64,000 nucleotides of DNA. Origin: Microbacterium schleiferi (GTDB lineage: Bacteria > Actinomycetota > Actinomycetes > Actinomycetales > Microbacteriaceae). Numbering within the stretch: position 1 is the stretch's first letter; each line of letters begins with the position of its first letter. Shown here one piece after another: positions 36,627 to 45,156 of the stretch. The notes under the pieces are model-generated. The model had not been told where the DNA came from. It searched no databases and was given only the letters and a program-made list of their open reading frames with translations. The stretch covers positions 1,302,001 through 1,366,000 of the forward strand of contig NZ_CP064760.1 in assembly GCF_015565955.1 (NCBI RefSeq). Direction: 5' to 3'. The position numbers and the translations under genes are program-made.

Positions 36627-37031
36627 TCACGGGCGAACCACCATCACCAGCGGATCGAATACGCGGGGGAGCGGCCCATGATCGTTCTCAGTCGGCTGTC
36701 CCTCCCGCGCCCAGTACTCGTAGCCGCCGATCATCTCCCGGACTGCGTAGCCGAGCCTCGCGAACTCGAGAGCTCCCTTGACGCCGGCGTTGCAGCCGGG
36801 GCTCCAGCAGTACACGACGACGGTGGCGTCGGGTGCGATCTCCCGAGGCGCGCGGTCCGCGATCTCCCGGTAAGGCATGTGGATCGCGCCAGCGATTCGC
36901 CCCTGCGCCCACGCCTCGGCGCCGCGCACATCGACGAGCACGATGTCGTCGCCGGCCTTCTGAGCGGCGTAGACATCCGAGGGGTCAGTCTCGTGGGCGA
37001 GGCGGGCGGCGAAGAAGTCTGCGCTGTTCAT
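36627..37031 (-). CDS. Rhodanese-like domain protein
   Basis: 134 residues, one rhodanese domain. The DDIVLVDVRGAEAWAQGRIAGAIHMPY start is canonical. The active-site loop is YCWSPGCNAG, with Cys in the CWSPGC context. It is predicted to transfer or bind sulfane sulfur. Its stop touches the EamA start region, so the two may form an operon. They lie between the two halves of the respiratory chain genes. Confidence 0.88.
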   Translation of the reverse strand: MNSADFFAARLAHETDPSDVYAAQKAGDDIVLVDVRGAEAWAQGRIAGAIHMPYREIADRAPREIAPDATVVVYCWSPGCNAGVKGALEFARLGYAVREMIGGYEYWAREGQPTENDHGPLPRVFDPLVMVVRP

Positions 37032-37131
37032 GTTGCCGACACTAGAGCCAAGCCGTCATGCCTTCAGTGCCACGACCGCCCTCTGACGGCCAGCTGTGGG
37101 CCGGATCCTGCCAGAGTGTGCTGCAGCCAAA

Positions 37132-37171
37132 CGGCGAGGGCCCGACATCCTCGGATGCCGGACCCTCGCCG
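37132..37171 (-). terminator. Terminator hairpin after qcrB
   Basis: A 19-bp stem beginning CGGCGAGGG (37132-37150) pairs with 37153-37171 with two G-U/C-A type imperfections and a 2-base loop. It lies 13 bp beyond the qcrB stop and is the likely end of the ctaE-qcrCAB transcript. Confidence 0.65.
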
Positions 37172-37184
37172 TGGTCGTGCGCGT

Positions 37185-39059
37185 CTACTTCTTGTCGCCG
37201 CCGGGGTGAACGTCGTCGTCGGGATCGACATCCGTGTTCGACGTTCCCTTGTCAGCTGACGTGTTCTCAACGATCTCGTCCGTGACGATCACGTTGGTCG
37301 GGCGCACCGCCGTCTCTGACTGCTTGCCCTCGGTGATCGGGTGGTGCGGCGCATCCGGAACTCCGGCGCGCTCGTGCATCGCCTGGATCTCAGCATCCTC
37401 TTCCTCGGCGATGTGGTCGAGCTCGTGGTGCTGGTGCGACAGCGCCTCGTCGACCTCGGCCTGCGTCACCGGTGCGAGGCGGTCCTCGAAGAACCAGCGC
37501 GACAGGGACGCGCGGAAGTTCTGGTGCCAGGGGATCTGCCCGCGCGAGTTCGGACGAACAACCAGCGGCTCGTAGGTCTCGAAGTCCACGAGCTTCCAGC
37601 GCTCGTACTCGTCGACGGGCTGATGGACCTCGATGTATTCGCCACCGGGGAGGCGGACGATGCGGCCGGATTCGTACCCGTGCAGGGCGATCTCGCGATC
37701 CTTCTTCTGCAACGCGATCGCGATGCGCTTCGTGACGAAGTACGCGATCACCGGGCCGACGAACAGCAGGGCCTGCAGTGTATGGATGACGCCTTCCATC
37801 GTGACCCAGAAGTGGGTAGCGATGATGTCGGACGATGCCGCAGCCCACAGCACCGCATAGAAGGTGACACCGGCGGCGCCGATCGCGGTGCGCGTCGGGG
37901 CATTGCGGGGGCGCTGAGCGATGTGGTGCTCCCGCTTGTCACCGGTGATCCAGCTCTCGATGAAGGGGTAGAGGGCCACCAGGACGATGAACAGGACGAG
38001 GACAGTCACCGGAAGGATGATGTTCCACGACCACGTTCGATCCCAGAAGACGCTTTCTAGGTGCGGCGGCACAAGGCGCAGGGCGCCGTCGGCGAAGCCG
38101 ATGTACCAGTCGGGCTGTGTGCCCGCCGAGACCGGCGACGGATCGTAGGGGCCGTAGTTCCAGATCGGGTTGATCGTGAACAGTGACGCGATCAACACGA
38201 TGACGCCGAAGACGATGAAGAAGAACCCGCCCATCTTCGATGCGTACACGGGGAGCATCGGGTAGCCCACGACGTTGTCGTTGGTGCGTCCGGGCCCAGC
38301 GAACTGCGTGTGCTTGTTCACGATCATGAGGATGAGGTGAGCAGCAAGGAGCGCGACGAGGATCGCCGGCAGGAGCAGGATGTGCAGCGTGTACAGACGT
38401 CCCACGATCTGATCGCCGGGGAACTCACCGCCGAACAGCAGGAACGATGTCCACGTTCCGATCAGGGGGAGACCCTTGATCATGCCGTCGATGATGCGCA
38501 AGCCGTTGCCCGAGAGCAGGTCGTCGGGAAGGGAGTAACCGGTGAAGCCTTCACCCATCGCGAGGACGAACAGCACGAAACCGATCGTCCAGTTCAGCTC
38601 ACGGGGCTTGCGGAAGGCACCCGTGAAGAACACGCGAAGCATGTGCACGCCGATACCGGCGATGAACACAAGAGCTGCCCAGTGGTGAATCTGACGCACG
38701 AGCAGACCACCACGGATGTCGAACGAGATCCGCAGGGTCGAGTCGAGCGCTGCCGACATTTCGATGCCACGCATCGGAATGTAGGCACCCGTGTAGTGCG
38801 TCGGCACCATCGATGCCTGGAAGAAGAACGTCAGGAAGGTTCCCGACAGCAGGACCACGACGAAGCTCCACAGCGCGATCTCGCCGAGCATGAATGACCA
38901 GTGGTCGGGGAAGATCTTGCGGCCGAGTTCCTTGACCAGGCCGGAGAGGCTGGTGCGCTCGTCGAGGTAGTTGGCGACGCCGCCGACAAAGCGGCCGCCG
39001 AGCGGCTTTTCTCTGGTGGTACCGACGGCCGTCTCGTCAGTAGCGGTGGCGGTGCTCAA
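37185..39059 (-). CDS. qcrB: Cytochrome bc1 (bcc) complex cytochrome b subunit
   Basis: 624 residues, long as in actinobacteria. The b-type core has the heme His pairs, e.g. RQIHHWAALVFIAGIGVHMLRVFF and LLLPAILVALLAAHLILMIVNKH, plus PYDPSPVSAGTQPDWY, related to the quinol-site PEWY motif. A C-terminal extension of about 200 residues (QKVQ-free, acidic and soluble, including EVDEALSHQHHELDHIAEEED) is cytoplasmic. It oxidises menaquinol. Its ATG overlaps the qcrA stop. Confidence 0.97.
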   Translation of the reverse strand: MSTATATDETAVGTTREKPLGGRFVGGVANYLDERTSLSGLVKELGRKIFPDHWSFMLGEIALWSFVVVLLSGTFLTFFFQASMVPTHYTGAYIPMRGIEMSAALDSTLRISFDIRGGLLVRQIHHWAALVFIAGIGVHMLRVFFTGAFRKPRELNWTIGFVLFVLAMGEGFTGYSLPDDLLSGNGLRIIDGMIKGLPLIGTWTSFLLFGGEFPGDQIVGRLYTLHILLLPAILVALLAAHLILMIVNKHTQFAGPGRTNDNVVGYPMLPVYASKMGGFFFIVFGVIVLIASLFTINPIWNYGPYDPSPVSAGTQPDWYIGFADGALRLVPPHLESVFWDRTWSWNIILPVTVLVLFIVLVALYPFIESWITGDKREHHIAQRPRNAPTRTAIGAAGVTFYAVLWAAASSDIIATHFWVTMEGVIHTLQALLFVGPVIAYFVTKRIAIALQKKDREIALHGYESGRIVRLPGGEYIEVHQPVDEYERWKLVDFETYEPLVVRPNSRGQIPWHQNFRASLSRWFFEDRLAPVTQAEVDEALSHQHHELDHIAEEEDAEIQAMHERAGVPDAPHHPITEGKQSETAVRPTNVIVTDEIVENTSADKGTSNTDVDPDDDVHPGGDKK

Positions 39060-40135
39060 TGGCGCTCCCAGAAGCTCGGTCCGACGGGTTCGGTGAAGTC
39101 GCGCTGTGCGACGAGGTAGCCCTCGTCATCCACTTCGATGGGCAGCTGCGGCAGCGGACGGGCGGCGGGGCCGAAGATGACCTTCGCGCCGTCGGAGACG
39201 TCGAACTGCGACTGGTGGCAGGGGCACAGCAGGTGGTGCGTCTGCTGCTCGTAGAGGGCGACGGGGCAGCCGACGTGGGTGCAGACCTTGGAGTAGGCGA
39301 CGATGCCGTCATATGACCAGCTGGCGCGCTCCGGAGTCTCCGTGATCTGCTCGGGCAGCATGCGCACGAGCAGGACGATCGCCTTGGCCTTCTCGTCGAG
39401 GTACCCCTCCTCGTGGCTGAGGGATGCCAGCGGCTCGGGAATGACGTGGACGGCAGAGCCCAGGGTGACTTCCGCCGCCTTGATCGGCGTTCCCTCGGGG
39501 TCCTTTGCCAGACGCATTCCGGGCTTCCACATGGTGTGGCTCAGGAGGTAGTTCGGGTTGCCCGCGTTAGGGCGCTCAGGCGTGTTCTCAGGTGCGAGGC
39601 CGCGGAAGAGCGTGATTGCCGGGAGGATCGAGGCGACGAGGGCCGCGAAGAGGCCGCCACGGATGACGGTGCGTCGCCCGAACCCGGACTCGTCGTTGGC
39701 CGCTTCGAACACGGCGACGGCGCCGGCGCGGGTCGCGTCGGTACCGCGGGTGGGGTGGCGGGCTTCGGTGTGCTCCTTGTCCGACATCACCGCCTTCGAC
39801 CAGTGGATCGCTGCGACACCGATCGCCAGAAGCGCCAGCGCGATCCCGAGGCCGATGAAGAGGTTGTTGTCGCGGATCGCGGGGATCTCGCCGCTCTCGA
39901 TCGGGAAGATCATGTAGGCGGCGACCGCCCACAGTGATCCCGCGACAGAGATGTAGAAGAGCGTGTAGATCGTGCGGACGGCGCGCTTCATCGCCGCCGG
40001 GTCCTTGTCGGTCATCCGCTCGCGGTGCGGCGGAAGCTCGGGGTTACGCACGGGGTCGGTGACGGCCACGGCCGTTCCCGACGAGGGCTCGTACGAAGCT
40101 CTGTCGAGGCCGTGCGGGTCGTCCTCGTGTGCCAT
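39056..40135 (-). CDS. qcrA: Rieske iron-sulfur subunit of the bcc complex
   Basis: 359 residues. Three membrane helices (about residues 55-75, 88-108 and 160-180), the actinobacterial QcrA form, then the Rieske domain with CTHVGCPVALYEQQTHHLLCPCHQSQFD, giving the two Cys-His pairs and the disulfide cysteines. It passes electrons from menaquinol to QcrC. Overlaps qcrB by four bases. Confidence 0.97.
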   Translation of the reverse strand: MAHEDDPHGLDRASYEPSSGTAVAVTDPVRNPELPPHRERMTDKDPAAMKRAVRTIYTLFYISVAGSLWAVAAYMIFPIESGEIPAIRDNNLFIGLGIALALLAIGVAAIHWSKAVMSDKEHTEARHPTRGTDATRAGAVAVFEAANDESGFGRRTVIRGGLFAALVASILPAITLFRGLAPENTPERPNAGNPNYLLSHTMWKPGMRLAKDPEGTPIKAAEVTLGSAVHVIPEPLASLSHEEGYLDEKAKAIVLLVRMLPEQITETPERASWSYDGIVAYSKVCTHVGCPVALYEQQTHHLLCPCHQSQFDVSDGAKVIFGPAARPLPQLPIEVDDEGYLVAQRDFTEPVGPSFWERH

Positions 40136-40175
40136 GGTGCTCCTCTAGCGTCTTACTACGTCTCGGCGTGGGGGA

Positions 40176-40979
40176 TCAGTTGGATTTCGCCGTGATCCAC
40201 ACGGTGATGGCGATCAGGGTGCTGATACCGAAGATCCAGATGAACAGACCCTCGGCGACCGGCCCGAGAGACCCGAGCTTGAACCCACCGGGGGACTCGG
40301 TCTGCTGGATGTACAGCAGCGACGAGATGATGTCTCGCTTGTCCTCGTCGGTCAGGTACATGTTGTTGAACACCGGCATGTTCTGCGGGCCGGTGACCAT
40401 CGCGGCGTAGATGTGGAGCGCGCTGACCTCGGTCAGGGCCGGGGCGTACTTGCCCTCGGTCAGGGCGCCACCGGCACCGGCGACGTTGTGGCACATCGCA
40501 CAGTTGATGCGGAACAGCTCGGCGCCGCGCGCGATGTCGCCTTCACCGTCGAGGATCTCCTCGTCCGGGAAGTCCGGGCCGGGGGCGATGGACTGCACGT
40601 AGTTGGCCATCGCGAGGATCTGATCATCGGTGAACTGCACCGGCTTCTGGGGAGCCTGTGGTCCCTGCATCTGCAGCGGCATCCGGCCCGTACCGACCTG
40701 GAAGTCGACGGCGACAGCGCCGACACCGTAGAGCGAGGGTCCGTTCTCGGTGCCCTGCAGGTCGAGTCCGTGGCAAGTGGCGCAGTTGGCCTGGAAGAGC
40801 TTCTTGCCGTCCTCGATCGTCAGGCTGGTCGCGGTGGCGTTCTCGGGCTCGGTCGCGGCCATCGCGGCAGAGGCGCCGGCGTAGACGCCGCCCGTGATGA
40901 GCAGTCCGATGCCGATGAGCGCGGTCGCGGCCCAGGGACTCCGGCGGCCGTTCGAGCGGCGCTTGGTCTGTCGTGCCAT
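40176..40979 (-). CDS. qcrC: Diheme cytochrome c subunit of the bcc complex
   Basis: 267 residues. An N-terminal membrane anchor (ATALIGIGLLITGGVYAGASAAM), two CxxCH heme sites (ANCATCHGLDL and INCAMCHNVAG), and a C-terminal membrane helix (GLFIWIFGISTLIAITVWITA). It replaces a soluble cytochrome c and hands electrons directly to CtaC in the supercomplex. It lies between ctaE and qcrA. Confidence 0.97.
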   Translation of the reverse strand: MARQTKRRSNGRRSPWAATALIGIGLLITGGVYAGASAAMAATEPENATATSLTIEDGKKLFQANCATCHGLDLQGTENGPSLYGVGAVAVDFQVGTGRMPLQMQGPQAPQKPVQFTDDQILAMANYVQSIAPGPDFPDEEILDGEGDIARGAELFRINCAMCHNVAGAGGALTEGKYAPALTEVSALHIYAAMVTGPQNMPVFNNMYLTDEDKRDIISSLLYIQQTESPGGFKLGSLGPVAEGLFIWIFGISTLIAITVWITAKSN

Positions 40980-41002
40980 GAGTGTGATTCAGCTCCGCTC
41001 GG

Positions 41003-41647
41003 TTACTTGAGGAAGTAGATGACAAAGAACAGGGCGATCCAGACGACGTCGACGAAGTGCCAGTAGTACGACACGACGATCGAGGACGTCATTTCCTTGC
41101 GGCCGAAGTTCTTGACCGCGAAGGCGCGTCCGATCACCAGGAGGAAGGCGATGAGACCACCGGTCACGTGCAGGGCGTGGAAACCGGTCGTGAGGTAGAA
41201 CGCCGAGGCGTACGCGTTTGCCTGGATCGGCATCCCCTCGGCGACGAGCTGGGCGTACTCCCACACCTGGCCCGACACGAAGATGGCGCCGAGTGCGAAC
41301 GTCAGCCAGAACCACTCGACCATGCCCCAGCGGTCACGGAACCGGTTGGTCTTCACGGTGTACGGCTGGAAACGCTCTGCCGCGAAGACACCCATCTGAC
41401 AGGTGACCGAGGAGAGCACCAGGATCGTGGTGTTCACCGCTGCGAACGGCACGTTCAGCAGCTGGGTCTCTTGGGCCCAGAGGTCGGGGGAGGTGCTTCG
41501 CAGTGTGAAGTAGATCGCGAAGAGGCCGGCGAAGAACATGACTTCGCTGCCGAGCCACACGATGGTTCCAACTGCGACCGGGTCGGGTCGCTTGACCGAC
41601 CGCATGGCCTGGGAGTACGTCGCTGAGCTGGTGGTCACAGTCTTCAT
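41003..41647 (-). CDS. ctaE: Cytochrome aa3 oxidase subunit III
   Basis: 214 residues from ATG at 41647. Five membrane helices with the subunit III pattern [20 protein letters not shown] and [17 protein letters not shown]...[15 protein letters not shown]. It stabilises subunit I. First gene of the ctaE-qcrC-qcrA-qcrB operon, divergent from trpD with a 103-bp gap. Longer upstream readings run antisense into trpD and are rejected. Confidence 0.96.
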   Translation of the reverse strand: MKTVTTSSATYSQAMRSVKRPDPVAVGTIVWLGSEVMFFAGLFAIYFTLRSTSPDLWAQETQLLNVPFAAVNTTILVLSSVTCQMGVFAAERFQPYTVKTNRFRDRWGMVEWFWLTFALGAIFVSGQVWEYAQLVAEGMPIQANAYASAFYLTTGFHALHVTGGLIAFLLVIGRAFAVKNFGRKEMTSSIVVSYYWHFVDVVWIALFFVIYFLK

Positions 41648-41750
41648 TATGGCTGAAGATTTGCCTGGGGTTTCGCATGAGCCACCACTGAGGTGAGGTG
41701 ATTTGCGACTTAGGCGCACCTCACTTGTCTGCCCCGCTACGCTCGGAGCC

Positions 41751-42812
41751 ATGACCCAGCAGCCCTCATGGTCCTCGATCATCAGTGCGCTCCTCGACGG
41801 CGAGGACCTCAGCGTGTCGGAGTCGACCTGGGCGATGCGCCAGATCATGGCGGGCGACGCGACCCCGTCACAGTTGGCTGGATTCCTCATCGCGCTCCGT
41901 GCCAAGGGGGAGACAGTCGACGAAATCGTCGGTTTCCGCGACGCGATCCTCGAGGCCGCGCTGCCGCTTCCGGTCGACCCTCAGGTTTTGGACATCGTCG
42001 GAACCGGTGGTGACCGCCACCGCACGGTCAATGTCTCGACGACGGCATCGATTGTCGCCGCAGCCACCGGCATCCCGGTCGTCAAGCATGGGAACAAGGC
42101 GGCGAGTTCGGCATCCGGGTCTTCCGATGTCTTGTCGGCCCTCGGCGTCGACCTGCGGCTGAGCCCGGATGCTGTCGCCGAGGTGCTTGACCGGGCCGGC
42201 ATCACGTTCGCATTCGCGGCAGCTTTCCACCCGGGCTTCCGCCACGCGGGCCCGACCCGCGCAGAACTCGGCGTGCCGACCGTGTTCAATTTCCTCGGTC
42301 CGCTGTGCAATCCCGCTCGCGCCGAGGCGAACGCGGTCGGGGTCGCTCACCTGGACCGTGTGCCGCTCATCACGGGCGTGTTCCGCACCCGCGGGGCCAC
42401 CGCGCTGGTGTTCCGCGGCGACGACGGGCTCGACGAACTCACCACCACGGGGCACAGCCGCATCTGGGAGGTCTCCCGCGGCGACATCCATGAGCACGAT
42501 CTGGACCCGCGGGATCTCGGCATCCGCCTGGCGACACTCGACGACCTGCGTGGCGGCGCGCCCGAACACAACGCCGAGATCGTCCGGCGGGTGCTGGCGG
42601 GCGAGGCCGGACCGGTTCGCGACATCGTGCTGCTCAACGCTGCGGCCGGCATCGTCGCGTATCGGCTGTCGCAGGATGCCGCGCAGTCGCAGCTTCCCAT
42701 CGTGGAGCGCCTGCGGGATGCGCAGCAGGATGCCGCCGCGGCGATCGACTCGGGTGCGGCAGCTGCGAAGCTCCAGGCGTGGGCCGAGGCGACCGTCGCC
42801 CTGGCGCCCTGA
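41751..42812 (+). CDS. trpD: Anthranilate phosphoribosyltransferase
   Basis: 353 residues. The PRPP/anthranilate motifs are [45 protein letters not shown] and [13 protein letters not shown]. It joins anthranilate and PRPP in tryptophan synthesis. No other trp genes are present. It sits divergent from ctaE, a common actinobacterial arrangement. Confidence 0.97.
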   Translation: MTQQPSWSSIISALLDGEDLSVSESTWAMRQIMAGDATPSQLAGFLIALRAKGETVDEIVGFRDAILEAALPLPVDPQVLDIVGTGGDRHRTVNVSTTASIVAAATGIPVVKHGNKAASSASGSSDVLSALGVDLRLSPDAVAEVLDRAGITFAFAAAFHPGFRHAGPTRAELGVPTVFNFLGPLCNPARAEANAVGVAHLDRVPLITGVFRTRGATALVFRGDDGLDELTTTGHSRIWEVSRGDIHEHDLDPRDLGIRLATLDDLRGGAPEHNAEIVRRVLAGEAGPVRDIVLLNAAAGIVAYRLSQDAAQSQLPIVERLRDAQQDAAAAIDSGAAAAKLQAWAEATVALAP

Positions 42813-42954
42813 CGCGGCGCTGTGTGCCGAAGATCTTCGGCGAGAGGACCTACGTCACTTTCCGTAGGCGGCGCGGCTTCGTAGCGTAGGTGTCGATGGT
42901 GAGAGACACCGTCACATCCCCCCGACGACGCAGTTCCCAGAAGGAGAGTTCGCC

Positions 42955-43449
42955 ATGTCCGCCCCCGACACAGCTTCCGCCACAGACACCGTCCAGGCGC
43001 CCGCTCGCAACCTCGGCCTCGTGAAGGTGGTGGGGATCCTCGGCATCGTCGGTGGCGCCCTGCTCATCATCGTGGGTCTCATCGTGTGGGTGACGGTCTC
43101 GAGCCAGCTCCGCGCGGAGAACATCACCATCCCCGATGACGCGATCGCCTTCCAGGGACAGACCGTTGCCGGCCCGTTCACCGCCTACGTGCAGGCGGAC
43201 ATCATCCAGCACCACGCCCTCGAGGCCTCCGGCGGCGCCACCTATGCCGAGCTCGACCGCGAAGACCCGGTGCGCGCGACGATGATGAACGCGTCGTTCC
43301 TGCGGGCATCCCTGTTCACCTCCGTCGTCAGCTTCGGTGTCGCGGCGTTCGCGATGGGCATCGGCGTGCTGTCGATCCTGTTCGGTTGGGCGCTTCACCG
43401 CCTCGCGGGCGCCCCGGTTGTCGTCAAGCGCGCCACCGCCGCTCCGTGA
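42955..43449 (+). CDS. Small two-helix membrane protein of unknown function
   Basis: 164 residues. Membrane helices at about 25-47 (VVGILGIVGGALLIIVGLIVWVTV) and about 122-145 (VVSFGVAAFAMGIGVLSILFG) flank an extracytoplasmic loop. The loop contains AFQGQTVAGPFTAYVQADIIQHHALEASGG, where a His-His pair is notable. Relatives are sometimes labelled aromatic ring-opening dioxygenase LigA, but nothing here supports that. AGGAG before the ATG. The gene is monocistronic with a strong terminator downstream. Confidence 0.85.
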   Translation: MSAPDTASATDTVQAPARNLGLVKVVGILGIVGGALLIIVGLIVWVTVSSQLRAENITIPDDAIAFQGQTVAGPFTAYVQADIIQHHALEASGGATYAELDREDPVRATMMNASFLRASLFTSVVSFGVAAFAMGIGVLSILFGWALHRLAGAPVVVKRATAAP

Positions 43450-43505
43450 GCGGCGTCACACCCTGACGCTCTGAGTCCCACAGCCTCCTCGCGGAGGTAG
43501 GACAT

Positions 43506-43553
43506 ATCCCGGGCGTAGGCCGATCGCAGCAGCAATCGACCTACGCCCGGGAT
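43506..43553. terminator. 19-bp hairpin terminator
   Basis: Arms 43506-43524 (ATCCCGGGCGTAGGCCGAT) and 43535-43553 pair with a single G-U; the loop has ten bases and TTTT follows on the plus strand, with ATAT on the other side. It is a clear rho-independent-type terminator for the upstream membrane protein gene and could act in both directions. Confidence 0.8.
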
Positions 43554-43610
43554 TTTGCCTGCATCCGCGACACCGTGCACTGCCGCGCCGGGCGTGTCAG
43601 GCTGGTCGCC

Positions 43611-44617
43611 ATGAGCGAGCAGGAGCTGGATCCGCACGATGCGCTGATCGAGATCGCCCTGCTCCTGGAGCGCGAGCGGGCCATCCGTTACAAGGCGAAG
43701 GCGTTTCGCGCCGCCGCCGCGGCGATCGAGGGGCTGGATGCCGCGCAGCTGGCCGATACCGCCGGGCTCCGCCGCCGCAAGGGCATCGGGGATTCGACGC
43801 TCGCGGTCATCGTGCAAGCCCGCGAGGGGCGGGTGCCCGAGTATCTTGCGGAGCTGCGTGAGCGGGCCGGCATCCGTCCGTCCGCGCTGCGCGAGTTGCT
43901 GCGCGGCGACCTTCACAGTCACTCCGACTGGTCGGATGGGACGACACCGATCGCGACGATGGTCGACGCGGCTCGCGCTCTCGGGCGCGAGTATCTGGCT
44001 CTCACCGACCACTCGCCGCGGCTCCGGGTCGCCAACGGCCTGTCTGCCGAGCGGCTCGAGGAGCAGATGGCCATCGTCGAGACGTTTCGCGACGACCGGT
44101 TCACGCTGCTGACGGGGATCGAGGTCGACATCCTCGAGGACGGGGGACTGGACCAGCGCGACGACCTGCTGCAGGCACTGGATGTCGTGGTGGCGTCGGT
44201 CCATTCGAAGCTGCGGATGGAGCGTGCTCCGATGACGGTGCGGATGCTGCGCGCTGTGCGTAGCGGCCGGATCGACGTGCTCGGCCACGCGACGGGACGA
44301 CTGGTGAGTGGACAGCGGGGGACACGACCCCCTCAGACTTCGACGCGGATCGCGTGTTCGAGGCGTGTGCCGAGCGTGCGGTCGCTGTCGAGATCAACGC
44401 GCGCCCCGAGCGCGAAGACCCGCCGGATGAGCTCATCACCCTCGCGCTCGAGAAGGGGTGTCTGTTCTCGATCGATTCCGACGCTCACGCGCCGGGGCAT
44501 CTGTCGCTGCTGGACTACGGTGCTGAGCGGGCGGAGCGGCTGGGCATTCCGGCTGAGCGGATCGTTACGACCTGGCCCCTTGCTCGTCTTCGAGAGTGGA
44601 CCGGTACACGGCGGTGA
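43611..44617 (+). pseudogene. PHP-domain phosphoesterase with helix-hairpin-helix N-terminus, frameshifted in this sequence
   Basis: The N-terminal 90 residues resemble the 8-kDa/HhH region of PolX (ALIEIALLLERERAIRYKAKAFRAAA, then GIGDSTLAVIVQAREG). They are followed directly by a PHP domain: LRGDLHSHSDWSDG, ALTDHSPRL, GIEVDIL, ASVHSK and, after the break, FSIDSDAHAPGHL. The nucleotidyltransferase palm of PolX is absent. One C added in 44328-44332 joins the two parts (335 residues). The metal-binding His/Asp set is complete, so phosphatase or exonuclease activity is expected. Confidence 0.85.
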
Positions 44618-44897
44618 GCGCGTCGCGTCCGCCGACGAGGTAGGCCCGCCAGCTCGCGCTGACCTGTGCCCGCGTCTCCGCAGATCCCGCGCCCCAGTCC
44701 TCCGGCGTCGGGGGAGGAGCTCCGCGGCGCAGCGCCCGCCGCGCATCACTGAGCGCGGCGACGGCGCCCTCGTGGTACTTCGCGGCGTCGAGCCGCTCGC
44801 GACCGAGCGTGCACAGGGACTGACCGGCGGTAGCGCGCGTGAGCGCATCCAGCGCGGCGCTTCGAGCGGCCTCGATGCGCTCGGCAGGCGCGATCAT
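44565..44897 (-). CDS. Hypothetical protein, helical
   Basis: 110 residues, mostly alpha-helical and Ala/Arg/Glu-rich, without signal peptide or membrane segment. Recognisable features: SLCTLGRERLDAAKYHEGAVAALSDARRAL and SWRAYLVGGRDALTAVYRSTLEDE. I do not recognise a family. Its 3' end overlaps the end of the convergent PHP gene by 53 bp. Codon use matches neighbours. Confidence 0.6.
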   Translation of the reverse strand: MIAPAERIEAARSAALDALTRATAGQSLCTLGRERLDAAKYHEGAVAALSDARRALRRGAPPPTPEDWGAGSAETRAQVSASWRAYLVGGRDALTAVYRSTLEDEQGARS

Positions 44898-44924
44898 CGG
44901 CCTGACCCTACGACGCGGTGGAGC

Positions 44925-45041
44925 TCAGTTGCAGGTGCAGAGCTGATCTTTCGGGACGCCGGCGAGGGCCTGCTCGACGTGCATTCCGCAGCCGGTCCAG
45001 GTGATCTTTCCGCACGAGGAGCAACGAATCTGAGAGCACAT
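44925..45041 (-). CDS. 38-residue Cys-rich zinc-ribbon-like protein
   Basis: ATG at 45039-45041, TGA at 44925-44927, with AAAGGA eight bases upstream. The product begins MCSQIRCSSCGKITWTGCG and ends QALAGVPKDQLCTCN. Six cysteines are arranged C-x4-C-x2-C-x7-C and a terminal CTC, suggesting a metal-binding (zinc-ribbon-like) mini-protein. Similar short proteins with MCSQIRC and GCGMHVEQAL patterns are common in actinobacterial genomes, to my knowledge without known function. It faces a palindromic GC operator-like site at 45085. Confidence 0.8.
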   Translation of the reverse strand: MCSQIRCSSCGKITWTGCGMHVEQALAGVPKDQLCTCN

Positions 45042-45084
45042 GAGGGGGTTGTCCTTTCGGGGTCGGTGATGTTCGATGACTACG

Positions 45085-45100
45085 ATACCCCTGGGGGTAT
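45085..45100. promoter_or_regulatory. ATACCCC-TG-GGGGTAT palindrome, CsoR/RcnR-like operator candidate
   Basis: A perfect 7-bp inverted repeat with two central bases. The form ATACCCC..GGGGTAT closely resembles operators of the CsoR/RcnR/FrmR family of metal and aldehyde sensors. It lies 44 bp upstream of the Cys-rich mini-protein start and 57 bp upstream of the MFS gene start, so it could control either. No CsoR-type gene is in the window. Confidence 0.5.
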
Positions 45101-45156
45101 ATGTGGTGCAACTCGCGGCAGGCGGCGGTCCGCTGACGCGACCCTAGACTCGACGG

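Noticed and set aside
42955..43449. Naming this gene aromatic ring-opening dioxygenase LigA
   Set aside because: The protein is a two-helix membrane protein without the LigA fold or metal ligands; that label in databases looks like propagated misannotation.
44908..45111. 67-codon ORF on the minus strand over the Cys-rich gene
   Set aside because: Frame analysis favours the 38-codon ORF with conserved Cys spacing and a proper ribosome site; the longer frame is its shadow.
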